A stretch of 64,000 bases of DNA from Lepidostoma basale (GCA_022606425.2 JAHDVF020000001.1:1364001-1428000); one strand, 5' to 3'; shown: positions 1 through 10,164, counted from the first letter of the stretch. The notes: generated by a model from the sequence alone, not told the origin. Made by a program: numbers and translations.

Positions 1-112
1 GCGATAGATTGGCTACCTATCGCATGTCACGAGAATCAATATAATAGCTAAAAATAAAAATAAAAATTGTATACTGTAATTGGGTCCAAACGACCTGTTG
101 TGTACATAAAAA
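1..112 (+). mobile_element. SINE-1, 3' part (cut by window edge)
   Basis: The conserved SINE-1 body (ggctacctatcgcatgtcac, then gagaatcaatataatagct) is followed by the tail B type, recognised by attgggtccaaacgacctg. The tRNA-like head lies outside the window. The same body and tail recur at 43268-43405 (+) and 41690-41908 (-). It is non-coding. Confidence 0.75.
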
Positions 113-117
113 AAAAT

Positions 118-262
118 AGAATGTCGGTACCCCGACGACGGCTATCACTTGAGAGTGCATGTGCCAATCCCATTCCAGTCACGAATGTTCTTGAGCCAAG
201 ATATCCGTTTTCTCTCAACAACTCGACGACCCTCTATTTTGTCCTTATGGGGGTATTTCTAG
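118..262 (-). mobile_element. LINE-B C-terminal fragment
   Basis: The reverse strand reads KIEGRR, then RISWLKNIRDWNG, the C-terminal end of an insect non-LTR retrotransposon polyprotein (usual form GRRRISWLRNLRDW). A related end lies at 11400-11640. It is a short, 5'-truncated, non-functional piece. Confidence 0.6.
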
Positions 263-488
263 TCTAGACGTCCGAATTTTTGGTTTGGTGGTAAATATTT
301 CTACCATCCATTTTTTCATAAATTATTTATTAATATTTCAGCAATATAAAAAAGTACAATTATAAATAAATAAATAATAATCCAAAAAGGTAAAGGCCCG
401 CAAAGTGGGGGCTAAAAAAAATAGTACGTCCTGGTTGACATGATTCCAGTCCTTCCAGTAATCTGAGAAAAAAAATCTTTAAAATTCC

Positions 489-664
489 TTAAAAAAAAAA
501 AGACCAAAGATTTAAATCAATGATATTACAATTTATTTTACAATCTTCAAGATTAGCAGAAAATAGCTCATTATTATGAAGAAGGAATCTGGTCGTCTCC
601 AGGCTCGAACCCAAGTCCCCTGGATCAGGAGCGAAGCGTTCTATTTCCTAGATCACCACTCGAT
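489..664 (-). mobile_element. SINE-2 copy
   Basis: This is an inverted copy of 12965-13115. On the minus strand, an A-box-like start (gagtggtgatctagg) is followed by a B-box-like ggttcgagcctgg and a shared body ending in gatttaaatctttggtc. The two boxes suggest a tRNA-derived SINE family distinct from SINE-1. Confidence 0.6.
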
Positions 665-1289
665 TAATAATCCGATCTTAAAGAAAATGGATGTCGTTAT
701 CGCATAATGTAGGGAATTTTGAAAAAAAAATCGCAAAATGGCGGCGAATTGAAAATAAATAATCGCTTTTGCCCTATTTGTTTCAATTTTAGAATTTTTT
801 TTTAATATTAAAAATAAAATAGGAAAAATAAAATCGATAAAACGATACTCAGATATATAAAGAAGCTCTGTGCAAAATTTCAAGTAAATCGGTACATTAG
901 AACTTGAGATATCATGTCAACCGTATCGAAAAAAGTTAGTTTTGGTTAAACGCGTTTAAAGTTTGGAGTCGAGTTTCGCGCGATCTAAGTCGTTTCATGG
1001 TGTGCTATACTTACACTTTCTCAACCAGCGATTCCAGCCTCGTACAATTTTCGACCATCCATGAAGTCGATTTCTAATGATTTATTGGGTAATTTTTTTT
1101 TTAATAATGTGGGCTTTCCCAAGTAATCAGAGTTTGCCTGCCGTCTATCGTTTATTCGTCTGGCCAGATCGATTAAGTCGGTGCGTCAAACATAGCTGTA
1201 ACTTCGAAAATATTCAGAATTATAGAGAATTCACACAGGGTAATATTTTTGAAGGTCTAATCTTTAAAAATAAAAATAGTTTTATTCAA

Positions 1290-1562
1290 TTTTCTACACT
1301 AGAATACCCCCGTAATGATCTAACGCAGCAGCTCGTACTTTTTCCTCTAAGCACATGACCCAGGTAGGACACCTTCTGGACCTTAATATCAGTCAGCAAT
1401 TTTCTATATATTCTTGTATCTCTTTGTAGCACAACAATATTGTTAACCATATCGGCCCATAGAATGCGTAGCATTCTACGATGTATCCATAACTCCAATG
1501 CCTCTAGCCTGTTTACGGTGCTGATTTTGAGGGTTCATGACTCCACTCCGTACACGAAGCAC
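1290..1562 (-). mobile_element. LINE-B RT C-terminal fragment
   Basis: The minus strand encodes a degraded RT C-terminus: NRLEALELWIHRRMLRILW, a VSYLGHVLRGK motif and several stops. The order (E.W..RR.LRI.W, then YLGH..R) is typical of insect RTE/jockey-like polyprotein ends. A better copy lies at 55470-55970. Confidence 0.7.
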
Positions 1563-1575
1563 TGAATTTGCTGTA

Positions 1576-1652
1576 CGAATTTGGAGGAAGCTAGAGATGT
1601 GTGTCAGGATAGAGTAGTATGGCGGTCTTTTATTTCTGCCTACCCTTCCATT
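1576..1652 (+). mobile_element. LINE-A 3' end, very short copy
   Basis: About 75 bp read EEARDVCQDRVVWRSFISAYPS, the last residues of LINE-A, and end near the usual stop. It is a severely 5'-truncated insertion lying just upstream of a longer LINE-A copy. Confidence 0.6.
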
Positions 1653-1729
1653 GAAATGGAGTGATGATATATTTGTGTTTATTTGCAATTCAAATGCAAG
1701 TATAATTTTTAAATCAATTATAAGTCCAA

Positions 1730-2255
1730 TGTCATAATTGTAAATAGAAATATATCCAGACAAGCAAAGATGGCAGTACACAATGAAGTTCTAGTGCCAA
1801 CCCTCATGTATGGAAGTGAAGCTTGGAGCTGGCAAAAGAAGGATGAAAGCAGGATAAACGCCGTAGAAATGAGATCACTAAGAAGAATGTGCGGGAAAAT
1901 GTTGTATGATAGAATACCGAACGATGAAATAAGAGAGAAATGTAAGGCAGATGACTGCATCATGGATAAAATAAATAAAAAGATCCCTGAGATGGTTTGG
2001 ACATATGGAACGAATGGATGAGAGTAGTATGGTTAAAAAGTTGTACACAAGCAGCGTGAGTGAAAAAAGAAGCCAAGGACGACCGAGGAAAACATGGCAT
2101 GACCAAATTAATCAATTACTAAAAGGCGGCCACATTCGAAGTCGGAATAATCGACGTGCGTGCATGGTACGGTGTATAAATGTAGAGGAAGTCCGAGAGT
2201 CCGAATCCATCCTCTCTGCCTACCCCTCCAGGGAAATGGCGTGATGGTTAGTTAG
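1730..2255 (+). mobile_element. LINE-A 5'-truncated copy with 12-bp TSD
   Basis: Two frames give the LINE-A C-terminus: MAVHNEVLVPTLMYGSEAW through RSLRRMCG, then after a frameshift near 2000 RPRKTWHDQINQ and SAYPSREMA with a stop. A ttagttagtta tail follows. The 12-mer TTATAAGTCCAA flanks the insertion exactly (1718-1729 and 2256-2267), which is a target-site duplication expected of target-primed insertion. Confidence 0.85.
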
Positions 2256-2267
2256 TTATAAGTCCAA

Positions 2268-2825
2268 ACATTTGAATTTGTTTTTTTTAATTAGTATGAT
2301 AGTTAAATTGCAAGGTTTAATTAACATTTTTAATAACATTAAATTAAATTAAAGTAAATAATCTGGTCATTATCGTGTTTTATTTCTGTGCCTGTTCTAT
2401 AACGAATATCCGACACGGCAGAAGCTCAGTGGGCAAGTACTCCCGTACCCGTACCCGGGACCTGACGAAAGAATTTAATAAAGGTTTATAAAACCCAGAA
2501 AAATTACATTCACCGAATTTTTTGTATGCTAATAGAGTATAACCCGATTACAGCGACCTTAGTTATAAAGTCAACACGGTTATGATGGTATAATTTGGTT
2601 TGTCAAATAAAAGTTACATTTTTTGTCATATTTTACCCGCTTTATTCGTGTAATCAGTTATTGAGTAATCGCAGTATCATTGATAGTAATTTGCGTTTAA
2701 GAATAACGTATTATATAACAAAATAACAAAAAATAAATTGTGTTATAATACACGTATGTTTCGTTTATTCCACTTGTACTATAGTTTCGACCGGTTTCAG
2801 TAATTCTCTGCTATTCTTCTGGAGG
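2268..2825. other. no recognised feature
   Basis: AT-rich stretch with short homopolymers. I see no coding pattern, terminal repeat or copy elsewhere in the window. Confidence 0.4.
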
Positions 2826-2827
2826 AT

Positions 2828-3285
2828 AAACCATCAGGCCTTTTCCCGTAGGTATAGGCAAAGAGAATGGACCGCCGCACTACTCTATCCAGGCACACCT
2901 ATCTAGTTTCCTCCACATTCATACAGCGAGTCATACACGCACGTCGATTCTTCCGACTTCTGACATAACCAACCTTTAAAATTTTATTAATTTGGTCATG
3001 CTATGTTTTCCTCGGTCTACCTCGACTCCGTACTTCATTTACATCATTAACGTATACTTTCTTAACCATTTTTTCTCCACCCATACGCTCCATATGTCCG
3101 AACCAACGCAGCGATCCTTTCATAATTTTGTTCATAATACCTTATTTCGCTCTAAATTCATTTCTAATATCAGCATTTGAGATACTGTCGTATATCGTTC
3201 TACCACACATACGTCTTAGGGTTACCGCATTTATTCTGCTCTCATCCTTCTTCTGCCAGTTCCATGCTTCGCTTCTGTACAAATA
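2828..3285 (-). mobile_element. LINE-A copy, degenerate
   Basis: The minus strand reads the GRPRKT(W)HD region, KNRRACMTRCMNVEE and the YPxGK ending, with frameshifts. The 3' end (2828) lacks a clear TTAG tail. The 5' edge breaks in the EAWNWQKK region. Confidence 0.75.
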
Positions 3286-3459
3286 ATCATAATTTTTCTA
3301 ATATCGCTAATAAAACAAATAATCTACCCTTTTAAATTCATGAATTGCCTGTGGATTATTGCTGTAGATTTGTGCGTTAATATAACTACGTTGCTACGCA
3401 GAAGTACCAGTTTTGGAGATAGCGTGTCCAGGAAACTTTTGGTTAAATAAATCCACTGT

Positions 3460-3980
3460 TAGATCAGCTATATGACAAGTAAAATAAAAACTTTTGAAAC
3501 CACATATTCTGCATATCAATATTATCTAATTCTCATCACAAAAAATACGTATCATGCTTCTGTATCGTTCTCCATTCACGGTAAATCAGTTGCCTTCATC
3601 ATCATAGAAAATGTTAGGTCCAATGACTCCACCACACCAAACTGCAACTTTTTGTGGATATACTCGTATACCTTGTTGAAAGATTTCTCTGGGGTTTTCT
3701 TCATTCAAAATACGACAGTTTTACATAACCGTTGATATGAATATGCGCCCTCATCTGTGAAGATGATTTTTTTTGTTTTGTTACAGTATAAATTTAACAA
3801 AATTGCGACGTTTAAAATGATCAAGCGGTTTCACATCTTGAGTCATTGGGAAATTTATATAGGTTTTAAGAGACAAATCCTTTTTTTAAATTCGACTTGT
3901 GATTTTTGCAATGCCTAATTGCTGTAAACGACGTCTTATCAACATTCTTGGTTCTTCTTAAAATGTGTGGATTACACTTC
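3460..3980 (-). pseudogene. Tc1/IS630-like transposase relic 1
   Basis: The minus strand reads RRRLQQLGI, then KDLSLKTY, MTQDVKPLDHFKRRNF, IFTDEGAHIHINGYV, NPREIF, VAVWCGGVIGPNIFY and FTVNGERYRSM. These are ordered blocks of a widespread insect Tc1/IS630-type DDE transposase, from the end of the HTH through the first catalytic D to the VTVWCG block. Stops and shifts make it dead. The rest of the DDE domain is missing. A second copy is at 13582-14324. Confidence 0.8.
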
Positions 3981-4035
3981 TTTTCTTTTTCCAAATCTCA
4001 AAATAAAAATCCTTAATGGAACAACTTACAATGTA

Positions 4036-5289
4036 TTAGATTATATATAACTTTGCTTCCGCCGTTTTGCAATAGATGGCAGTAGCGGTAAGTGGTAGTT
4101 GGAATAAATAGATCATAGATGTCATACAATAAGCTTAAGTATTTGTAAACATAACGCCATCGAAATATTAGTCGATTTGTGTCTGCATCATAAAGTTATT
4201 CCCGATTAAACATGTCAGCTTACGAGCCAAATTCTCGTCATTTGCGGGAGGTTTTAATTGTATGCTTTAATATGAAGAAATCTGCGGCTGAGGCTAATCG
4301 AATGCTCTCAAATACCTATGATGAGGCCGCTATTAGTGAAAGAACGTGCCGAGAGTGGTTTCAACGCTTCAAGAACGGTGATTTTAACGTCGAAGACCAG
4401 CATGGCGGTGGAAGAGAGAAGGTTTTCGAAGATGCAGAATTGGAGGCATTACTTGATCAAGACTCGTGTCAAACGCAACAAGAATTGGCAGGATCATTGG
4501 GAGTGACGCAACCAGCCATTTCAAAACGCCTGAAAGTCATGGGAATGATTCAGAAACAAGGAAATTGGGTGCCGTACGAGTTGAAACCGAGAGATGTTGA
4601 ACGGCGTTTGTGTGTTTGTGAACAGCTGCTTGCAAGGCAAAGACGGAAGGGATTTCTGCATCGCATTGTGACTCGGGACGAGAAATGGGTTCATTACGAT
4701 AATCCCAAGCGCAGAAAATCATGGGGATATCCCGGCCATGCTTCCACGTCGACGGCCAAACCGAATATTCACGGTTCCAAGGTTATGCTCAGTATTTGGT
4801 GGGACCAGCTCGGCGTAGTGTATTATGAGTTGTTAAAACCGACTGAAACAATCGCAGGCGATCGTTATCGAACGCAATTAATGCGTTTGAGCCGAGCATT
4901 GAAAGACAAACGGCCGCAATACAACGAGAGACATGATAAAGTGATTTTACAGCATGACAATGCTCGACCCCATGTTGCGAAAGTGGTCGAGACATACTTG
5001 GAAACTTTGAAATGGGAAGTCCTACCCCACCCGCCGTATTCTACAGACGTTGCTCCCTCGGACTATCACTTGTTTCGATCAATGGCACACGGCCTAGCTG
5101 ACCAGCACTTCCGGTCTTATGAAGAAGTAAAAAATTGGATCGATTCGTGGATCGCTTCAAAAGATAACCAGTTTTTTCAACGCGGGATTCGTATGGACAA
5201 TACTTTGAATCATAAATGTATAACCAGTTTTTTACGATAAAGCCTCGAGTTTCGGAAAAAAAACGGCGGAAACAAAGTTATACACCTAA
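4036..5289 (+). mobile_element. mariner-1, nearly full-length element
   Basis: A 1254-bp mariner-type element is flanked by TA on both sides (4034-4035 and 5290-5291). Its terminal inverted repeats share the core TAACTTTG(C/T)TTCCGCCGTTTT; the left one begins TTAGATTATATATAAC and the right one TTAGGTGTATAAC. One long transposase frame fills the middle. It sits beside the decayed relic at 3460-3980. Confidence 0.93.
4212..5240 (+). CDS. mariner transposase (DD34D), C-terminus altered
   Basis: The 342-residue uninterrupted frame encodes a mariner transposase, the nuclear enzyme that cuts and pastes the element at TA sites. An N-terminal paired-like HTH region (KKSAAEANRML, then RTCREWFQRFKNGDF) is followed by a second helix set (QQELAGSLGVTQPAISKRL), the WVPYEL linker and the catalytic triad: D156 (TRDEKW), D249 (LQHDNARPH) and D284 (APSDYH), giving D-34-D. 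The end is odd. After GIR the family's conserved LP(E/D)RW-K block is absent and the frame runs into MDNTLNHK. An overlapping frame continues NQFFTIKPRVSEKK. I infer a short deletion near 5195, so activity is doubtful although the catalytic core is intact. Start chosen at the only ATG giving the usual N-terminus. Confidence 0.92.
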   Translation: MSAYEPNSRHLREVLIVCFNMKKSAAEANRMLSNTYDEAAISERTCREWFQRFKNGDFNVEDQHGGGREKVFEDAELEALLDQDSCQTQQELAGSLGVTQPAISKRLKVMGMIQKQGNWVPYELKPRDVERRLCVCEQLLARQRRKGFLHRIVTRDEKWVHYDNPKRRKSWGYPGHASTSTAKPNIHGSKVMLSIWWDQLGVVYYELLKPTETIAGDRYRTQLMRLSRALKDKRPQYNERHDKVILQHDNARPHVAKVVETYLETLKWEVLPHPPYSTDVAPSDYHLFRSMAHGLADQHFRSYEEVKNWIDSWIASKDNQFFQRGIRMDNTLNHKCITSFLR

Positions 5290-5369
5290 TATAACAAATT
5301 TCAGTTTTGGATTCAGTATTGATAGTTTTTTTTATCTTGTTCTTCGTATCAATTGCAATGGCAAGAAGT

Positions 5370-5480
5370 GCTCTCCTCTCTTACCATTGTTGTGGAAGGT
5401 TTCGCCGACTATTTGTCATTTCCTAGGGCGCCGGGTGTTATAGTAACGCTACTCGTGGAGGCGCCTTCCTTGCCTCCGTT
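5370..5480. repeat. dispersed repeat, copy 1
   Basis: The segment with ttgtggaaggtttcgccgac, gcgccgggtgtta and ggcgccttccttgcc closely matches 13290-13412 in the same orientation. Function and class are unknown. It may be a LINE end read on the minus strand. Confidence 0.5.
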
Positions 5481-5813
5481 GACAATTTTTTAATAAACAT
5501 TAGGTTAATATTATATATATGGTAGCATGTAACATAATTGGCCTTTCATAATTGGTTATTTATGTATTTGCCTAGGCAGCGATTGTTTTATATGAATACA
5601 ACAATCGCTGTTTATCATCCTATAATATTGATGACTTTCACGGAAGAGTGACAACAGCTATGACTTTCACACCGAAGGTCCTTGGTTAGATTTCCGACGA
5701 TGACAGTGTAATCTCACACTGTCTTTGGTCTGGTGTATAATTCATGTATAATTTACGTGACAATAAAATGGCGATATATTAGCTACCTTTCACAGGTCAC
5801 GAGGATCAATATA

Positions 5814-7069
5814 TTAGGTCCTTACATATGAAATTGGCGTTTTTTATGGGAGGAACACAAAGTTGATATTTTTTAAATATAATATATTTATTTAATCAAA
5901 GTATGTACCATTGCTATCTATGTACTTTTGCCATCTCATAGGTAGTTCATCGATCCCTTTACTAAAAAAACCATTCGGACGGGAATCGATAAAATCTTTG
6001 CAGTCTGTCTGAAGACTGCCCCATCGGAGTTGAATTTTTTCCCTTGCAAGAAGTTATCCAAATTTCTTAGACATTCAATTGGATGTCTTAGACATTCCAA
6101 TTGAAGCTCTTCTAATTTGGTAGCCGTCTGTTGTGCAGCGTGGTCTAGCGTTATCATGAAGCAGCAGTGGCCTAGAGCGATTAACCAGCCTCGGTTGTTT
6201 AGCAGCTAGCTTTTCCATCATGGTTTGCAGTTGCTGACAATAGACATCTGCCGTAATCGTCTGGCCAGATTTAAGAAAGCTGTAGTGAACGACACCAGCA
6301 CTAGTCCACCAAACGCTCACAAGTAACTTTTTTGGAGTCAATTTTCGCTTGGGGCATGGTTTGGCTGGTTCGGCAGGGTTCAGCCATTGCGATGAGCGCT
6401 TCCGATTATCATACAGGATCCACTTTTCATCACAGGTAATGATTCGATTCAAAATCCTTCATTATTGTGCCGGTTGAGTAATGCAACGCAGCAGTCAACG
6501 CGCGTTTGTTGATTTGCTTCACTCAATTCGTGAGGTACCCACCTTTCAAGCTTTTTCACCTTCCCAATTTGCTTCAAGTAGATCAAAGCAGTTTTATCAC
6601 TAATACCGCAGCCTGCAGCTAACTCGGACGTGGTTTGCGATGGATCCGCTTCCACAATAGCCTTCAATTCTTCATTATCAACTTTGGTCTCCGGCCGTCC
6701 ACGGGGCTTGTTCTGCAGGTCGAAATTTCCAGAACGAAAACGTTGGAACCAAAAACGCACTGTGTTTTCTTTTGCGGCACCGTCGCCATACACATCATTA
6801 ATCCTTCGAGCCGTTTCTGCAGCACTGGTGCCACGGTGGAACTCGTACTCGTAAATAACGCGATATTTCAAGTTTTCCATTTTGTAAACTGAGTGACGCA
6901 AAGAAAAAAAACAATTGAGGAAAAAACAAATGAATTTTAATTTTCGAAACACAAATACTTGAGTAAATAGCTGTATAAATTTGAATTTGGAATTCCTAAC
7001 CAAAGAGAAGATATTTGAGATCAAAGTTGCCAGTACGGCAAAACGCCAATTTCATATCTAAGGACCTAA
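5814..7069 (-). mobile_element. mariner-2 element, inserted in SINE-1
   Basis: A 1256-bp element with near-perfect TIRs (left ttaggtccttacatatgaaa, right inverse differing by one base over about 30) is bounded by TA at 5812-5813 and 7070-7071. Its transposase lies on the minus strand. It splits a SINE-1 copy exactly at a TA. Confidence 0.95.
5892..6880 (-). pseudogene. mariner-2 transposase, frameshifted
   Basis: The minus strand starts MENLKYRVIYEYEFHRG and continues with the HTH (NTVRFWFQRFRSGNFDL), WVPHEL, the first D in ITCDEKW, VWWTSAGVVHYSFLKSG and the second D in LLLHDNARP. The frame is then lost several times. C-terminal pieces survive in other frames: QQTATKLEELQ, NLDNFLQGKKFNSDGA and GIDELPMRWQKYIDSNGTYFD, ending at a TAA at 5892. 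The layout matches SETMAR/Hsmar1-type mariners. At least three frame breaks make it inactive. Confidence 0.9.
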
Positions 7070-7080
7070 TAATAGCTATA

Positions 7081-7276
7081 TCTGTTTATTGTTTCTTATA
7101 AAATTCCATATTAAATTATTAATACGAATGGAAACGTCTGTTTTCTAGATGTTTTTTTAAATATTTTATGTGAATAACATGTTTCGCCTGTCTTAGGTAT
7201 TTTTGTCGACATTGATACATTTGATAATGAATACTTCTAGAAAATAGACGTTTTCATTTGTATTCATTATTTAATA
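7081..7276. mobile_element. palMITE copy A, inside SINE-1
   Basis: Inverted arms carry acgaatggaaacgtctgttt at one end and the complement near 7240-7265, with gacatgtttcgcctg-like sequence inward. It interrupts SINE-1 between agctata and ctataccctttac. No coding capacity. Confidence 0.8.
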
Positions 7277-7289
7277 ACTATACCCTTTA

Positions 7290-7780
7290 CATCGATTTGG
7301 CTTACGCTGTAATGGTATAAAGAGCTTTTCAACAAAATAATAATAATGATATAAGTTAAAATGAAATATTCACGATCGTACTCGTATGTACAATATGTGG
7401 CTTTGTATTCCCTTGATTTTCCATGCCAACAAGGCAGACGTATGGACGTTCCGTACCCATTTCTCTTTAAAATTGAATCCCCGGCGAGTAATTTATTATG
7501 GATCTAATAGTGTGGTACTGGAAGTGCACTCTGGAGAATGTTCCGTACGCGAGAGGAGCCGAGGTAGCGGAACGGTCAAAGATCTCCACTTTATTATTTA
7601 TTTGCCAAGTCATGTTCGGTATTATTTCTGAGCAAATGTATCTACCATTAACCATTTATTTTATTTTTTCAAATTCTAACGATAGGATATCAGGAATTCG
7701 AATTATGAATGAAAGAGAATCATATGTTGGTGTGTTGTACATACTCGTATAACTTATAACTCAGCTTGTATCAAAAGTTT
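7290..7780. other. SINE-1 tail, then unassigned
   Basis: After the SINE tail ending near 7345, this stretch has no recognised element. Short open frames at 7386-7750 show no family motif. It holds two of the TACTCGTA octamers (7379 and 7742). Confidence 0.4.
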
Positions 7781-7789
7781 AAAATGAGT

Positions 7790-7995
7790 AATTCATACGA
7801 ATGAAAACGTCAGTTTTCTATAAGTTTTATTATATTTTATGGGAATGACATGTTTCGCCCTTCTAAGGCATTATCAAATGTGACTATCCTTCTCTTCCTT
7901 AATGTATTTCCAATCTATAATTAGATTCAAAGAACTCTTCATTCGTATTAATTATTTGATATGGAGTTTTACATCATTGTTCAAGAAATAATACA
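7790..7995. mobile_element. palMITE copy B, partly decayed
   Basis: The left arm is clear (acgaatgaaaacgtcagttt, gacatgtttcgccc, taaggcattatcaaatg). The right arm keeps only its outer part (cattcgtattaattatttga, tggagttttacatcattgtt). The inner right arm has been replaced. Confidence 0.75.
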
Positions 7996-8162
7996 TTAAA
8001 AATGAGTTTTTGATCCCAATTGGTGTTTAACATAATAGCCAACAGCAGCGTGGATGTAAACGGATTGAATAATATAAGTGAAATTTTTAGGGTGAAGCAA
8101 ACGTCACCCTAAATGTTACCTGTGGTACATGATACAGGACACACGTTACAATATTCGTCTCT

Positions 8163-8330
8163 AAGTGCCGTCTCCTCTGCGAAGGTTGTTGATCATCAGG
8201 GCTATTTCCACCTTGTTCACTACGGCCCTTAATAGTGATGTGGTGCTACTTCCGAACCATTGTCTTAAATAATGCAGCCAAGAGATTCTTCTCCGACCTG
8301 GTCTTCCTCTTCCTGGTATTTCTACCTGAA
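8163..8330 (-). mobile_element. LINE-B C-terminal end
   Basis: One minus-strand frame reads ISWLHYLRQWFGSSTTSLLR, then a VNKVEIALMINNLRRGDGT ending and a stop. This is a characteristic insect non-LTR polyprotein terminus. Only the last ~50 residues remain. Confidence 0.7.
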
Positions 8331-8635
8331 TTATCAGTTATAGGAGTCGGTATTTTTCTCCTCTCAATATACGTTACAATATACAGTTTTTTCTCATTTA
8401 TGTTTAAACCATTTAGTACATTTGTAATAACCAGCCTTCAATTGTTTTGAACTAAAAAAAAAATTGTTAACACGTGACCCATGATTACCTTAATTAGGAA
8501 TTTTAGAATTCGGTCCTTAGAGTGCTCAGATCTGGTGATAAAAAATATAATTAATTTTTGGTTGATTTCTATTGTTAAAAAGAAATATCTTTTCTTTAGT
8601 GATTTTAATACTTTTGATTGAAATGATTTGCTTGT

Positions 8636-8965
8636 ACTAACTAACTAACTAACTAACCATCACGCCGTCTCCCCGAGGGGGTAGGCAGAAATAATGGACT
8701 GCCACACTTTTCTTTTCTGGCATATTTCTCTCGATTCCCCAACATTCATAGATCGTGCCATGCACACGTGTCGATCTCTCTGATTCCTCACGTGGCCGAT
8801 ATTCAATATTTGATCGTGCCACGTTTTCCTCGGTCTTCCTCTATTTCTAGTTCCATGTACATCTTTAACATATATATTTTTAACCATTCTTTATTCATTC
8901 ATTCTTTCCATGTGTCCAAACCATCTTAATGATCCTTTCATTATTTTTTTCATAACACCATCGTT
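8636..8965 (-). mobile_element. LINE-A 5'-truncated copy
   Basis: It begins (3' end) with the inverted tail actaactaactaactaacc and the stop. The minus strand then gives YPLGETA, KRKVWQSIISA, NVGESREICQ, RGRPRKTWHDQI and KNIYVKDVHGT. The 5' end breaks near 8965 in MKGSLRWFGH. Several small indels are present. Confidence 0.88.
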
Positions 8966-9293
8966 GATTGTACTAATATTGAAAAAAAAAATATTAGATT
9001 TATTACTAATTTTACCTTGTTTTCTTTTTTATTTGTTTTTAATACATATTTAAAATCCGTATTTGAATGCAATTGAAAAGCACTTTGTATTAACAGACTT
9101 ATTTAAAAAATATATACGTTTCAGACAGCCAATATAATTATTCTATATTAAAAAAACTTACTTCTATACTAAATGGAATGGGGTGGAATTAAATCTTAAG
9201 GTAGGAATTATTGTTATATAATCAGGTCGTCAAATAATGAAAACATGTTGAAAATGGGGTTAAACTAAATTAAGGTTATTATTATTAATTTTT

Positions 9294-9730
9294 ACGTGTA
9301 ACATAAATTAAATAAACACAAAAGTCCGGATCGTCCATGTCAACATGTGCAACATCGAAAAAAACATTATGTGTTATTATATTATGTGCTAAATTAAACA
9401 AACGGTGGATTCGTGGAAAATAAATTAAATGGACAATATGTGCACCATCTAAAAATAACATTTTGTGTTAAATTATTTTTATTTTGTTATTTTATTTTAT
9501 ATCATTGAATTTTATATTATTTGTTTTAGACTTATTTTGTGGATATTTTACGATCAAAGTGTGCGCGGGGGAGATGCCTATTGGTGGCGATGAGGTTCGC
9601 AACCCATCACACCGCGTCTCCCGCGAAGCGAAAAGAGAAGGATGGAGTGCCGCATCGGTAAAAGTGTGACATTCCATTCTTTCTGCCTACCCTTTCGGGG
9701 AGACGGCGTTATGGTTAGTAAGTAAGTAAG
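9294..9730 (+). mobile_element. NARE-1: non-autonomous retroelement with LINE-A 3' end
   Basis: A 437-bp element is bounded by the 12-bp duplication TTATTAATTTTT (9282-9293 and 9731-9742). Its 5' half holds two diverged ~100-bp tandem units (each with cgtg, then aaattaaat, then a catnnnntgtgttaaatt-like end). The middle is a conserved GC-rich block (gtgcgcgggggagatgccta, then ggtggcgatgaggttcgc). The last ~60 nt match LINE-A: aaaagtgtga, ttctttctgcctaccct, ttcggggagacggcg, then a gtaag repeat tail. No coding frame. Further copies at 39836-40312 and 62335-62600. Confidence 0.85.
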
Positions 9731-10164
9731 TTATTAATTTTTTTAATGTTATTTCATAAAGTTGTAGGATATTTTTTACCAAGTTTCTATTATTAATTGT
9801 TAAATTTTAACACCGTCGCGTCGCCTTTATAATGATCTTATTTAATAAGGTGGATAGCGAATTCATAAAAATATTATTAGAGAGAAATCTTATTTGCTCT
9901 TTAATTCTTATACATACTCGTATGATATTAAATTTACGCATTGTTTTTCTTGTGTTTGTTTTTTTTGTTTAAGTGTCGCGCTGGTACGACTTAGATAATC
10001 TCGATATTCTGCGGATTCAATTCTAAACGCGACTTGAATATATTTAGAAAAAATCTTATACATTGTGTAGGTGTGTATCTCAAAAGGTGATTACTTTCTC
10101 TCTCGAATACCGAGTGCACAAAATAATAATCCCTTGGGATAACATGTTGTCTGTACCTATCTTC

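Larger units (their letters stand above)
5640..7345 (+). mobile_element. SINE-1 copy split by two insertions
   Basis: A degenerate tRNA-like head (accgaaggtcc region), the conserved body (cactgtctttggtctggtg, then gacaataaaatggcgata) and tail A (ctttacatcgatttggct, ending in TAA repeats) are interrupted twice: by mariner-2 at a TA (5814-7069) and by a palMITE (about 7081-7276). The pieces join up in the order seen in uninterrupted copies (44634-44880 and 19288-19548). Confidence 0.85.

Noticed and set aside
6841..6853. TACTCGTA within the mariner-2 transposase start
   Set aside because: It encodes the normal YEYEF residues of the family, so this octamer need not be an insertion, unlike those at 26805 or 33065.
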